A stretch of DNA of 64,000 bases, taken from positions 6,346,536-6,410,535 of the forward strand of contig NC_134524.1 in assembly GCF_027942865.1 (NCBI RefSeq), in the 5' to 3' direction. Source of the DNA: Odontesthes bonariensis (taxonomy: Eukaryota; Chordata; Actinopteri; Atheriniformes; Atherinopsidae). Below the pieces are notes generated by a model. That model worked only from the letters and a program-made list of their open reading frames with translations. It ran no database searches and had not been told where the DNA came from. The position numbers were made by a program, and so were the translations under genes. Positions 1 to 11,240 of the stretch are shown one piece after another. How positions within the stretch are numbered: position 1 is the first letter of the stretch; each line of letters starts with the position of its first letter.

Positions 1-1124
1 CACACCCTTTATTCAGCCGCTCACACACCCTTTATTCAGCCTCTCACACCCCAGCAGGACAGACGGGGCAACCATCCATCGCCTTGGATGCTGATGCGAG
101 ACGGGAGCAGACCTGAGCCCCGCCCCGTGCTGCCCATCACCCCCACCGAGGAGAGGCCCGCGCGGGGCTGAAGGTGCAGCGCTGCCACGGACTGGGGGAG
201 GAGGGGGAGGTGGTGACGGCAGAGGGGAGGAGGGAGGGAGGGGGGGGGGGGGGGGGGTGTTTGGTCAAGGCACAGTCAAAGGAAGGGTGGCAAGTGGGAA
301 GAAGAGAGGTCAGTGCTGTCATGTCTGTTTGCTTTGGTCGTTTTTCATTTACCTTGGTGGTGAAGAGAGACAACAAGTTCCCGCTGCGGCGGCGTCGCGC
401 TAAAAGTCGTCCCCATGGCTCGCGCTGCCACGCTCACGCAAGGCTGCACGCTGGCTGTTCCAGGCGGCACGGTGACCTAATTCAGTTGAGATAGTTAGTA
501 CAGAGCTGGACCGTCGAGGGGCTTTTTTCTTTGTTTGTTTTTGTTTTGTTTGCTTGTTTTTTTTGTGTGTGTTTTTTCTTTTCCTTTTTTTTTTTGCGGC
601 AGAGTTACAGATTATCACACATGCAGGTCTGAGTAGCAGAGTGAACAAAGACACACGGAGAGGGAGAATTTGGTGTAGCAGGGAGAGACCGGACCAGACC
701 AGACGCACACCCATCAACCCCCAAGACTGGGACTGCTCCACAGATCAAAATGCACCCAGGCCATTCTATCTGTGTGCCTCTCCCCAGCTCTCAGTGTGCA
801 AGATGATCTGTGCATGGAAATCAATTTTAAAAAAAAACCACATCAGGCATTTTCCTGCAGCCGCTGAATGTGGAAAAGCACTAAATGTAGACCCCTTCAC
901 ATACAATTTGGTTTGATTTTGAGAGGCTGGAGAGAGGAAGGAGCTCCAACCCGCACTTACCCCGACCAAAGAGAGCAAAGCTGGGCCAGCATCTACACCC
1001 GTCTCCCCCCGGGTCCCCAGTCATATGGGTCTGGTGGTCATTTTACACAAGAGAAACAGATGGTAGAGAAGAGCATAAACAAGAAGAAGGGGAAAGGTCC
1101 AAACCCTTTGCTTTCTTTTACCAC
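1..1124. other. Gene-free stretch beyond the rbm14 3' end
   Basis: I recognise no gene here. The stretch has an 18-base G run (240-257) inside a GGGA-rich segment, a T-rich segment near 520-596, and two TTTATT-containing direct repeats at the very start (about 1-40). The predicted reading frames are short, overlap each other on both strands and show no family motif. Confidence 0.5.
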
Positions 1125-3243
1125 AGCAGTCAGCCAAACATTCTTTATTATAATGAGGTTTATAGTATACATATTCTCCATAAAAAGCATGCCAATTTTT
1201 TGTTTTTTAAACTCATCTTTTCTCTTTTCTATAAAAAAGGCTAAATTAAAATACTTTTCTAAAAAATACATGGCAAACAAGACATTTCGCAAACCACAGA
1301 ATTCTACAAAGGATGCAACTGGTATGTGTTTGTATATAGGACACAGAAAGATTACACTGTGAGATGCAAAAGTCACTTAACCACTAAAAATCACAGCAGG
1401 GGGGGAGGAAGGGGGGAACAATGAGGCAGTAAGGTGATTTCAGAGGGTCTATCCGGGTGTGCACCAGGCCGCCGTCAAACACGAGTTGCAAAAAAAAAAA
1501 AAAAAAAAAAAAGACCGTTTTAAACAATCTTAGAGCCAACAAGATGGGATTTGCCATGAATGTTAACTTTAAAAGCTTTATCCCAACTCTGCAGACGTGG
1601 CAAACGTCGCAAGATCCCGCGACTAACTGAAAAGAGCCGCGGAAATATTTTTGCAATTAGAGTCTAAAGCAGGTCTGGTGCTTAAAGGAAAGAAAGGATG
1701 GCATTTGGGGCGGCTGGAAGACACTTCCCCACCTCTCACTTTGTTGGTGCTATCACTGTCTTTTCTGTTCAGAGCCAGCGGCCGTCTATGAAGCCCGTCA
1801 GGCTCCGTTTGTAGCTTTTTAAAAAAGACCCTTTTTGACGTGAAACAGATCTATCTAATACAGGAGTGCAAGTCCAAGAGGAAGCGTCGCCACTTGTAAG
1901 CTCTAGAGGGCTCCAACCCCACTTAAAATGGTTCCAAAGTAATGTCAAAAGCACTTAAAAATGGGAGAACCCTCCACGTAATGCACTTCACTCGGGGCTT
2001 ATAGGCACATAACTGACCTTTTCACGAGTAATCATGATTTCTAAACGGATGCAAACCAAAGATCCTTTGTAAACAGCTCCTTCAGTCGTCGCACAGGGAT
2101 TTTTTTTTACCATTTACAATTCATTACATCCCTGGCTGACTTATATCACACGTAAACTGCACTAAAACGAACAAAAACATTAACACTATTTCCATTATTT
2201 ACCTTTTTTTTTCTTCTCTTTAAAAAAAAAGGCCTCTGAACATAAAAGGAGGACTCATTACAGAATATTTACAAAAGTCATTGAAATGTGGCTCTTCCCT
2301 CTCCAAACTGCCCGGACCCTCGGGGGGAGGCAGGAACCAGCCGACTGGGTGAAATGTTCGGAAACTAAGGAACGCGATACGAGTCTACGCTGAAACTTAC
2401 AGGAAGAGGTAGGCAGCTGTAGTCTGAAGGAGCGAGAGGTGAGGCAGTGTCTCTCAGCGCGGGAGGTAAAGGTGGGGCTGGGATTCAGAGAGCTGAACAT
2501 ACATTACAGTACGTATATATATATATGTGTGCTTTACGGTTTTTCTCTGCAAGGCGCAGTTTTAGTTGCTGCGTTTGTGCGTTGCAAGGTCGAGAGCCCG
2601 CACGTCCCACGCGTTCACACAAATCACATCCAAGACAAGCATCCCCCAAAAACACATCAACCTTGGTTCCGTCTGACACCGTTCAATGCAGCCAGCACAC
2701 GACACGGCGTGCGTTCACCCGGCTTCCCATCCGATCACATTAAGAATCTAAACTCACCAACATAAGGCAAAAAAGGTTTCGAATTAGCTGCCCTAACGGA
2801 TCATCCAGGCCTACGGAGGATGGCTGATGGAATTTATCGGAGATTTGGCCTTAGAAAATCAAACTGGGTTGCAGAAATAAAGGCATATGAAACGACTGAC
2901 GGGGGTCAGTCAAATACTGGCACAAGTGTGAGACTGGCACGATTAAAAAAAAGTAAAACTGAGCAGCACAAAGAATGCCCGTGCAACAGATGAGAGCCTC
3001 CCTTTCAGGATGCACCGTGTGTGTACAAACCGAACCAAGGTTCGCTGATCCAGACCCTAGTAAAGCAGGTTAATAAACCAAAGAGCCCCCAGTTTCAAAC
3101 CTCAGCCGCACACTGGAGGGTGCCCACACACACACGTACATCCATACAGCTGCTGTAAGGTGGTCAAGTTTCGGTGGAAAAGGAGATGTGGGGATGGGGT
3201 TCAGGGCAAAGAGGGAGAGGAGGGGGCAGACAGTTGAGTGTGA
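1125..3243 (-). other. rbm14: Probable 3' untranslated region of rbm14
   Basis: This lies directly downstream of the rbm14 stop codon on the minus strand and has no recognisable coding sequence. The first convincing minus-strand AATAAA (TTTATT on the plus strand) is at 1144-1149, which would give a 3' UTR of about 2.1 kb. It contains a 23-base A run (1490-1512). The extent is inferred from the poly(A) signal only; transcript reads would settle it. Confidence 0.4.
1144..1149 (-). terminator. Candidate rbm14 polyadenylation signal
   Basis: TTTATT on the plus strand reads AATAAA on the minus strand, about 2.1 kb past the rbm14 stop codon. It is the first canonical hexamer I found downstream of the gene. 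Weaker variants nearer the stop cannot be excluded. Confidence 0.35.
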
Positions 3244-3544
3244 CTATCGGAAGGGGGGCTCAGGCGTGTGAAGGGAGAGTTCGGGGCGGCGGAGGATGGC
3301 CTCCTTGCGCGTAGGCGGCGGCAACGGCGGCTCATACACCCTGGGCGCAGCCATCGCGGCTGCTACTGCCGCAGCGGTGGGGACCACCGGCCTGAGGGCA
3401 TCCAACGTGGCGACCGGCTGGGCGGAGATGGCGGGCAGAGCGGACATCCCCGGCATGCCAGGAATGGCGGTCATTGCGCTCGACGGGTAGGCGTACTGAA
3501 ACTGGGGGTACTGCTGCAGCTGCTGGTAGTACTCCGCGTAGTAC
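3244..3544 (-). CDS. rbm14: rbm14 terminal coding exon
   Basis: The acceptor CTGTCTTAG|GTACTAC gives RYYAEYYQQLQQ, followed by a Pro/Ala-rich tail that ends EPPFR and TAG (3244-3246). The frame continues exactly from exon 3. Confidence 0.88.
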
Positions 3545-6055
3545 CTAAGACAGAGGAGGGCGGATGGTGATGCGGAGGGATGGATACAGGTGAGGAGAAG
3601 CAGGTTTGGGCGGGACGACAAACAGCAAGGGTATTTATGACAGCGCATGGCAACATGGATAAGAGAGGGATAAAGTCAACAAGAACACGGAAAGTACTAA
3701 AAAGATAAACGGTAAAGAGACACAACGCTACCCGGTAACAGTTCAGGAGCGCTGCGCAGCTGCTGGATAATAGAGTCGGATATCGTGACCTACCTGGCCA
3801 TGGGGTCCTCTGCAGCCTCGGCTGCCTCTTCAGCTGCACGGCCGGCCGGCGTGGGGAGCAGGGGCCTGCGTGGTTTGGCCCTCTGGTAGAAAAATGGCTT
3901 CATCACGGGGTCTGGGAGCAGAGGTGCTGACCTCCGGAGGGGACTGCGGTCCCTCTCACCAGACTTGGCCGCAGCTACTACAGCTGCAGCCACGGTTTGC
4001 TGCTCAGCCATCACCTGCTGGCCCTGGGCGAAGTAATGGGCCTGTCTGGCGGCCTCAAAGATGGCGGTGGTATGATCCGCTGCTCCCAAGGCGCTTATAT
4101 GAGCGTAGGCGGGTGTGGCGGCACCGTAAATTGCAGGTGCTACAGAATAGGCAGGATTGACGGCAGCAGCCGCTGCTGACATATCTATCCCAGGGGCAGC
4201 AGTCAGATAAACCTGGGGGTTGGCCATAGTTGGGGTGTAAACTGGAGTCGAGTAGGCGGCGGCGGCGGCAGCAGCAGCAGCAGCAGCTGCAGGAGATGCA
4301 GCCACCTGGCCGTAGATATTGGGGGCCATCGAGCTGTATACCTGCGTGGCGCCCGATGTCAGAGCTGCCTGACTGGCCACCGATCCATAAAGTTGATTGG
4401 CAACATTGGCACCATACACCTGGCTGGCAAGGGCGCCATAAACAGCCGGATTGACGGGGTTACCATCCGTGCGTGAGCCGGTGGTGATCCCCGTCAGAGC
4501 TGCATATGTGGGGTCAAAGGTGGAGGTGTTGTAGACCGAATTGTGCACGCTCTGTTGGACCTGTAGAGGCAGGCCGGCGGCAGCCGCGGCGGCGGCAGCC
4601 AGAACCGCCGCCTGACTCTGGTACTGCTCCAAAGACGGCTTCCCCACGGGGCATTCTCCAGCGTAGTGGCCCTGCTTCCCACAGTTGACACAGGGGATCT
4701 TCCCTGTGGGCGCCTGCTTGCTGGGCTGGACCTTGGACAGCTCGACAGACAGAGGGCGACCCTTGAAGGAGGTGCCGTGCAGGGCCTCGATGGCCTGAAG
4801 CGCATCTTCCTTGTTCTCCATGTGAACAAAAGCGTAACCTGTAGAAGACAGATTCACATCACTGTGTGCCGACTTTGCAGATTCCCCCTTTTATGTTGGG
4901 AGTCTAGCTGCTTTACAGGCTCCATTTTAGCTCCCGTCTCTTTAAAGTCCATCGCTTGGAAGGTATAGGCTGTGTTCGAAACCGCATACTACATACTTCC
5001 ATACTAATCGATCAGACAGTATGCAGAGCGTTTACCCACAATGCATTTAGCTCCTGCCTGAGTCGAAATCAGCCGGCCTGAAGCTGATTTCGCTTAAGCT
5101 CTAAACTCTGTAAACTTTAGCAACATTTGAAACATTTTCAGGCGAGAAAGTAGTCGTTTAGATCCCCAACGTGTTGAAAACCTGACAAAATACCGGCTAT
5201 TTACAATTCTGTTCCCACGAATTTGGCGCTACTAAAGCTAGCCGCAGTGAGCAACGCACTTCCAGTTATTTTCACAAAATAAAATACCCGTTGCCTTTTA
5301 TCATAGGGAAAGCCATTACGATACAATTGGTGCTTTTGTTTTGAAAACAGGAAGTGAACCTACCCTCGTTGTAGCTAGCTTGAAACTGACGTTTTGACAG
5401 GAAATGACGATCGGCGACGTCACGTTGCATCTTGGGTAGTTTGAGTATGAGTAGTAAACTCATGATGCATACCCAACATTTCGGAGAATCTAGTATGCAT
5501 TCGGGAACTTCTCGCTTACTCAAACTTGCATACTAACTCAAAAAGTTAGTATGAGTAGTAGGAGAAGTATGCGGTTTCGAACACAGCCATAGTCCTCATA
5601 ACATGACTTCTTAAAGCCATTAAAACCTTAACACTGGTACAGACACTCTCACATATATCACTTGGTATCTCAAACAGATTCAGATGCTAGTAGAGTCTCT
5701 GCTCACCTTTGACTTTATCACACTCCAGAACTTTCCCAAACGTTTGGAACAGCTGCTGGAGGTCCTCAGTGGTGCACATGCCACTCAGATTACCCACAAA
5801 CACCTTCGTGGAGTGCAGCGGCCTTCCCCTCGATTCCTCCACCACCAAATTCCGCCCACGAAACTCTCGTCCATTGAGCTCCCGGATGGCGCGCTCCGCG
5901 GCGCCCTCGCCCTGCAGGTGCACAAAGGCAAACTGTCGCAGCACGCTGCAGCTCACCACCTGGCCGTAAGGTTCGAAGATGGCCGACAGCTCCTCCTGGG
6001 TGGTGTCCAGTGCCAGGTTGCCCACGAAGAGCTTTACTGTGTGGCTCTTATCCAT
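3244..6055 (-). CDS. rbm14: RBM14-like RNA-binding protein (two RRMs plus CCHC zinc knuckle), three coding exons
   Basis: Coding exons are 6055-5707, 4838-3794 and 3544-3244, joined GT-AG with consistent phases (349+1045+301 = 1695 nt, 564 residues plus TAG). RRM1 spans about residues 7-75 (LFVGNL at 9-14, QFAFVHL at 41-47) and RRM2 about 83-151 (KVFVGNL at 84-90, YAFVHM at 118-123). A CCHC zinc knuckle follows (C166, C169, H174, C179). The rest is low-complexity Ala/Tyr/Val sequence with poly-Ala runs and an RDRSPLRRS motif shared with RBM14 and RBM4. The phrase RQFAFVH and the linker RPLHSTKVFVGN resemble RBM14 (CoAA); the zinc knuckle resembles RBM4. By family knowledge these are nuclear coactivators, splicing regulators and paraspeckle components. 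The chosen start follows a TTTGTCTGCAG acceptor and gives RRM1 directly. The ccs gene upstream supports RBM14 over RBM4. The teleost a/b paralogue is undecided. Confidence 0.9.
3794..4838 (-). CDS. rbm14: rbm14 coding exon 3: end of RRM2, zinc knuckle, Ala/Tyr-rich region
   Basis: The acceptor CTTCTACAG|GTTACGC completes the RNP1 motif YAFVHM. The donor is GGCCAG|GTAGGT. The exon encodes the CCHC knuckle, two poly-Ala runs (GCN-repeat coding near 4570-4610 and 4250-4295) and the RDRSPLRR motif. Confidence 0.9.
4968..5588. mobile_element. Non-autonomous element with GGCTGTGTTCGAAACCGC termini (copy 1), in rbm14 intron 2
   Basis: The left end GGCTGTGTTCGAAACCGC and the right end GCGGTTTCGAACACAGCC are exact inverted repeats. 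Both flanks carry ATA (4965-4967 and 5589-5591), a possible 3-bp target duplication. Inward of each terminus are AGTATG-type words that face each other. The element is 621 bp with no coding capacity seen. Two relatives lie at 27781-31886 and 60600-61521. The 3-bp duplication would suit a PIF/Harbinger-like family, but the other copies do not have matching flanks, so the superfamily is open. Confidence 0.8.
5707..6055 (-). CDS. rbm14: rbm14 coding exon 2: start codon, RRM1 and first half of RRM2
   Basis: The exon begins at an acceptor TCTGCAG|GGCC with the ATG four bases in (GGCCATGG, a good initiation context). It ends at a donor AAAG|GTGAGC after codon 116 plus one base. A frame open further upstream includes intron sequence and is not used. 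Confidence 0.9.
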
Positions 6056-6059
6056 GGCC

Positions 6060-7926
6060 CTGCAGACAAAACAAGGAGCGAATGTTTTTGGATCCATTAT
6101 AGCATCGTTTTTTTTATTTTTCTGCTTTAAAACTCTTCACACATTCTCTACAGGCGACTGCGGGCCAACCCAGGACCCTCTTCTCTCTCAGCTATGCCTT
6201 TGTAACACGTGCAGAATGTGGTTTTGCATCGACTTCCTTGAAAAAGTCGTCTTGAAGGCAGCAAACCAGATGCCTCCGAGCTCTAACAAGTGAATTACAA
6301 CTCTTTTGGTGCCATAAAGTGAATGTTGCTCTGTTGCCCCTGTGGGTTTATCAGCTGCCGTCTGAGGGATGGATCAAACCGCCTGCATTAGCCTTGAACA
6401 CTCGCCCTTTAAGTTTAAAGAGTTTCTTTAATTATTAAATGATACAACGCGCTCTGTAGAAGCAGAGAGATAAAAAGATCTTTATTTAAGGAACATTCTC
6501 TGGAAGGAACTGGAGATCCTCTGCCCAGCCTTTCATGGATGCTGCTTTTTTATTTTTAATCAAATTGGAGTCACAATCCTCTGTTTGAAAGACTATTTTT
6601 CTTTAAAAAAAAACTCTTTATGTGAACCGTTTCAGGCTCAAAATGCAGGAACTCGTGTACTTAAACAAAGAAGCTGAGTTATATCTCAGGTTCATCCGGT
6701 CTACAGTGAGATAAACGTGTCTCTGCAGCACACAGGTGACCCACCTCATCATTATCACATTTCTCTGCCACTAGATAAAAAAAACACTTCTTCAAATTTA
6801 ATTCTCCTTTTATTATCCGGTGATGCTGAAGACAAACGGACACTATAAGCTTAGATAAGCTGACATTCAAATGAAACAGTCCCACACATTTGTGTGGGAT
6901 CTTCCCACAGGACAGATTGTGTTTGCTTTGAATGAGATCTCACAGACTGGAGAGCTGAAGAAGAGCCGAAGAAGAGCTGATTCTGTGACCCCCCCCCTGC
7001 AGCTATGACTCATTCTGCTCACTGGTGGCAGGCAGCAAACAGAGCATGTTGCAGCACAACTTCCTGTCACCTTTATAATACAGAAACATGCACATGCTGC
7101 GTGAACCCGCAGCTTAAACCTAAACGAGTTCCTCTTTTGTGCTCCCAAACAACTTTTATGGTCGGCTGTAAATCAAAGGGCAAAGCGGAACCCGAAACCA
7201 GAGACCTGAGACATTTCTATTTTCTGGTTCAGGCTCCGGTGAGCTGCTGCTGACTGACAGAAACGCGCCTCCTCTGCTCATGTAGAAGGTAAAAGCCTTC
7301 AGAGACGCGCTCCTTCTTTGTGGACGTGCTGTGGGAGAGCCCGCTCAGAGGCAGCGGAATGGCTGCTGCACTCACAGCTGGAGGGTTTCAGGCAAAACTG
7401 GGGGGGAAACCTGCTTCCCTGGTGACGCAGCGCGACGCTGAGTCACCGCATTTCCACCGCACGCGTCATTAAAAAAAAAGGGAGAAACAGAAAAGATGAA
7501 AACACATATTTTTAGTTGGTCGGGGGCACGCGGGTCTGCTCGGACGCCTCGTTTTGCTGTTGAATGTGAGAGGAGACCCGGGATGCTGCTCGGGTCTCCA
7601 CAGCCGAGCAAAACATCCCAGAATAAACACACTTTAAGCCCATTTCACTTCAGACGGATGCTTCAAATCTAATAAAGCGAGTGCCTCTCGCGCGCAGATC
7701 GACACAAAGCACAACAATCACATTTTTTTCCGCACAGGAATGGATACAGTGTAACACCGAGTGGCTCCGGCGCAGCAACGCGGTGCCAAAGTGCCGTCGC
7801 GAAACCAGCACACGCGACTAAAACACGCGAGCTTAAAAGCGAATCGGATTTATTTACCTCCCGTGAGGCTCAAATGACAATATCGGGGCAGAAAAGGCGA
7901 TTAAATAAAAGGATCTACCATCTTAC
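6060..7926 (-). other. rbm14: rbm14 intron 1
   Basis: This sequence lies between the non-coding first exon and the first coding exon. I see no further exon or element. The proximal part (7250-7900) is CpG-rich, consistent with a promoter-associated island. Short frames here carry no family motif. Confidence 0.5.
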
Positions 7927-8070
7927 CTAAGCGGTGCTGTGTTTCAAAATGGTAGCGCCTGCTTCCGTTTGAGCGTCGGGCATAAAGCTGGAGAGGCGGC
8001 GGAGGGGGAGGGCTGCCGCTGCTGCGGCTGCCGCTGCTGCGGCGGCGGCGGCTGCTGCACCCGGAGGAGG
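7927..8070 (-). promoter_or_regulatory. rbm14: rbm14 non-coding first exon and promoter-proximal region, with a short upstream ORF
   Basis: On the minus strand a donor CTTAG|GTAAGA lies at 7927, upstream of the coding exon, in a CpG- and CGG-rich stretch (about 7975-8070) typical of a vertebrate CpG-island promoter. The 5' boundary is not visible. An ATG at 7983 opens an 18-codon reading frame whose TAG (7929-7927) ends exactly at the exon boundary, so after splicing the main ATG lies four bases beyond it. A second potential donor (GGGAG|GTAAAT) lies near 7859. Confidence 0.55.
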
Positions 8071-9425
8071 ATGCTCAATCTTCATCAAGGGTTCACACTA
8101 AACACCCCAATGCACCCCGCGTCTACTTATATATATATACACCAGCCACCACAATAAAACAGTAACAGGCAGCAAGTGAGGAAGAGCTTTGTTTACATGA
8201 TTCACATTCCAGCAGATGTCAAGGAGCCGGGCAGCAAAGATTAACCCAGTGAAGATGCTGTATTATCTGAGTTCCAGGTCCACTTCTAACCTCTAAACCT
8301 TAATTTACCTTTGTTGTGTCCCCTCTGCAGCTCTTTTTTGTTGGTTTGTGGTCGTCTCGAGACATCTGGTGGCCATTCTGAGTGATTTTCAGCATCTTTT
8401 GAGCATATTTTTGGTTGTTTTCAGTCAATCTGAGTCGTATTTAGTTCCTTTTGTGATAATATTTAAGTTTGCATGGATAAATATTTCTTAAATCTGATAT
8501 ATTTATGATTAGAGTATCAAAAGTAACCGTGCACATGAAGGCTGAAAGCATGCTGCAAATAATTTAATCAAAATTAAACTCTTAGTATGCAGAAAAAGTG
8601 TGTTTTTCTCAGCTTTATTAATAAAATCATATGAAGTAGAATTAGAGCTGCGGCGGCGGCTGCTGCACCCGGAGGAGGATGCTCAATCCTCATCAAGGGT
8701 TCACATTAAACACCCCAATGCACCCCGCGTCTAAATATATACATATATATATATTTATATTTGGGTTACTTTATATAATTGTTTCTTTTTTGTTTCTTTG
8801 GAAGAACTGTGGGTCCAGTCCCTGTAAGTATTGGGACTGGTATAGGACCAGCATGGACTGTGGGTGGGGCCTAAGTTTTTTTCACCAGAGCAGGAGAAGC
8901 AGCTGAGGACAAAGAAAAGTTGGATCTGTATTATTTGCTAACCAGCTGGAAAAATAAACCGTCAAAACGCAATCTTCAGGTATTGGACATTGGACTTCTT
9001 TTTTGCCTGCGTACGAAACCCAACCCCAGTTCAGTAGTGGCACGTTTCCACTCATAGGATGTTTGGTTTGACAAACAATCGCCACTACACTTAATTTACC
9101 TTTGTTGTGTCCCCTCTGCAGGTCTTTTTTGTTGGTTTGTGGTCGTCTCGAGACATCTGGTGGCCATTCTGAGTGATTTTCAGCATCTTTTTTGCTTGTT
9201 TTCAGTCAATCGGAGTCGTCTTGAGTTCCTTTTGTGATAAAATTCATGCTCGCATGGGAAAATATTTCTTAAATCTGATATATTAATGATTAGAGTTTCA
9301 AAAGTAACCGTGTACATGAAGGCTGAAAGCATGCTGCAAATAATTTAATCAAAAGTAAACTCTTAGTATGCAGAAAAAGTGTGTTTTTCTCAGCTTTTTT
9401 AATAAAAATCCTATTTTTTAAGTAG
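8035..9425. repeat. Tandem segmental duplication of rbm14 promoter-proximal DNA
   Basis: A CGG-rich block of about 105 bp at 8037-8142, with CACCCGGAGGAGGATGCTCA and the text after it, recurs nearly unchanged at 8649-8745. A second block of about 330 bp, starting CTTAATTTACCTTTGTTGTG at about 8300, recurs from about 9090. The order is P-R-P'-R', so the unit was duplicated in tandem with differing spacers. A third, truncated R block is in ccs intron 7 (about 12807-13014). Confidence 0.7.
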
Positions 9426-9429
9426 AATT

Positions 9430-10040
9430 CGAGCATGATGGAGACACATCATACCCTGCAATTGATTTCTGGCTTTCTGCTGCACCTTCCCATGTAAAAG
9501 CAACCTGGACATGTCACTTCCTTTTCCTGCCGTCTGTAAACTGAGACGGAGCGACACAGCTCGGTTCACTCGGAGGAGCCTGTGGGTGAAAGTCCAAAGC
9601 AAAGACATTTGTTCTGCTAGAATTCCCCCAAACAAAGAATCGAGCAAAGTCAAAAACAACGCAGCTTTAATACTTAGCTTTTCTGAGGCCTTGCTGCCTC
9701 GTTCCGGCCCCTCAGAGACGGACCACGCTTCATTCAGCCGGGGAGAAACAATCTGATTAAGTGTGTGTTTACGTTATCACGTTGATTAGATTAGCCAAAG
9801 GTTCACACCAACCCTTTCAATCTGATTAAAAATGCATTTTGAGCCGGATCAGACTGATCTGATTTAGATGTTTGTATCAGGCCGTTTTATTCCGACCGGG
9901 ACGCAAATCTGATTATTGAGTCAGTTTGAATGTGTCTTTGGGGCTTTTTATTAATTCTGAGACAGTTTTTTTCTGATTTTGAGTCACAGAATCTCCTCTA
10001 AGTTGCTTTGAGTCACTTTCCATCTCAAACCGCTGAATAT
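9430..10040. other. Intergenic stretch between rbm14 and the ccs 3' end
   Basis: I see no gene, RNA or clear element here. Two short overlapping frames on opposite strands (9411-9659 and 9511-9756) have no recognisable motif. Confidence 0.4.
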
Positions 10041-10044
10041 TTAA

Positions 10045-10682
10045 CCCTTGTGCTTTCTTAACATTGTGTTTACTCCCCTTGTCCTACGGGTCAAAAATGA
10101 GCCGCCCTACCAAAGCCCCAAAATAAAGCTTAACTTAATTGAATTTTAAATCCAAAATCTATTTTGTATGATGAAACCACCTGTTATTTATCTATTCAAC
10201 TCAATTCAATACATTTTTTATCATGTATTTTTTGTTACACAATACAAAAAGACAATCACCAGTTTTCAGGATTACACTTTTTTTTTTTAACCACAAACCA
10301 ACTGTCAGTTGGACCAACAGTTTTCTTGTTTTCTCAGTTTTCTTTTACATAATAAAGGTTTATTATTGCTATTATATAAATGTGAAGTAATTACTTCTGA
10401 ATTAATTACATTGAAAGGGAAAAAAAACAGTGAACTTTTTTCTGGTGTTTAAATGTTTTTATAATTCACGGGTCAAAAATGACCCATAAGACAATCTTTG
10501 TACCCTAGTGGTGTACAGCCCACATGGAAACATAAACAAAAATAAAGTCTGACTTTTTCTAATGATGGGCTCCCTTTAGGAAAAGTCATAACATTTCAAG
10601 TTGGAAAAAGATAGTTTAAGGTATTTTTTCTGCAGCTAAACATGGTAGTGGGTCACTTTTGACTTGCAGGACAACAGGAGGG
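10045..10682. mobile_element. TTAA-flanked element, piggyBac-like ends (638 bp)
   Basis: The left side is TTAA (10041-10044) followed by CCCTTGTGCTTTC. The right side is ACAACAGGAGGG followed by TTAA (10683-10686). The subterminal words GGGTCAAAAATGA and GGGTCACTTTTGAC are inverted relative to each other. TTAA flanks with CCC/GGG ends are typical of piggyBac-type elements. It is non-autonomous, with no transposase motif seen. A second copy of the right end (CAGGACAACAGGAGGGTTAA) is at about 11075-11095. Confidence 0.55.
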
Positions 10683-10686
10683 TTAA

Positions 10687-11083
10687 ATGGTGCAATTCTT
10701 TCTGGCTGAATAACTTTAAATAGTGTTTATTTAATCTTTAATTATCATTATTGTAGTTGTTATTTACTGACTGGCTGATTTGTGAACTCTGACCAGAACA
10801 CGAGGCTCATGGAAAGCTCTTTAGAGCCTTAAAAACATGATATAAACAACATAGAAATAGAAACGCCTGTTAAACTATTTACAATATAAAGGGCAGAAAC
10901 TTATAGAAGCAGTCAAGTCAAAAGCTTCAACGTATATATGGTAAAAGTAGACTTTTGTTGGGTGGTATCTATACAAAGAGCTGCCAGCTGTCATTGAAAC
11001 AAAGCTCTGATGTGTTTCTTGTTCATTTCTCTAAATCTGAGGGGAAAAAGCGAACCTTTTGGTGCGTTTGGTGTGCAGGACAA
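10687..11083. repeat. Inverted copy of the distal part of ccs intron 2 (arm A)
   Basis: From GGTGCAATTCTTTCTGGCTG to GGTGCGTTTGGTGTGCAGGA, this stretch is the reverse complement of 17245-17690, with small indels. That partner is the 3' part of ccs intron 2, up to the acceptor of exon 3. Arm A sits between two copies of CAGGACAACAGGAGGGTTAA. Confidence 0.75.
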
Positions 11084-11234
11084 CAGGAGGGTTAAACTAA
11101 CAGGCTGGTTTTTTTCCCCCATTAAAAACATCAAAAATCAACCGATAACGAAGGCGATGATTTGTAGGCATCAAGCCAAACTCACACAAATAGAAAAAGA
11201 CAAGGACCGGACATTTAGGGGGGAATTCAATCAG

Positions 11235-11240
11235 TTTATT
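11235..11240 (-). terminator. Candidate ccs polyadenylation signal
   Basis: TTTATT on the plus strand (AATAAA on the minus strand) lies about 0.8 kb past the ccs stop codon. It would define a 3' UTR of roughly 11215-12047. It is the first canonical hexamer I found downstream of the stop. Confidence 0.45.

Noticed and set aside
6054..6097. Longer rbm14 start (extra 14 residues upstream of the chosen Met)
   Set aside because: It would read through the TTTGTCTGCAG acceptor into intron sequence. The chosen ATG is four bases after the acceptor and begins RRM1 directly.
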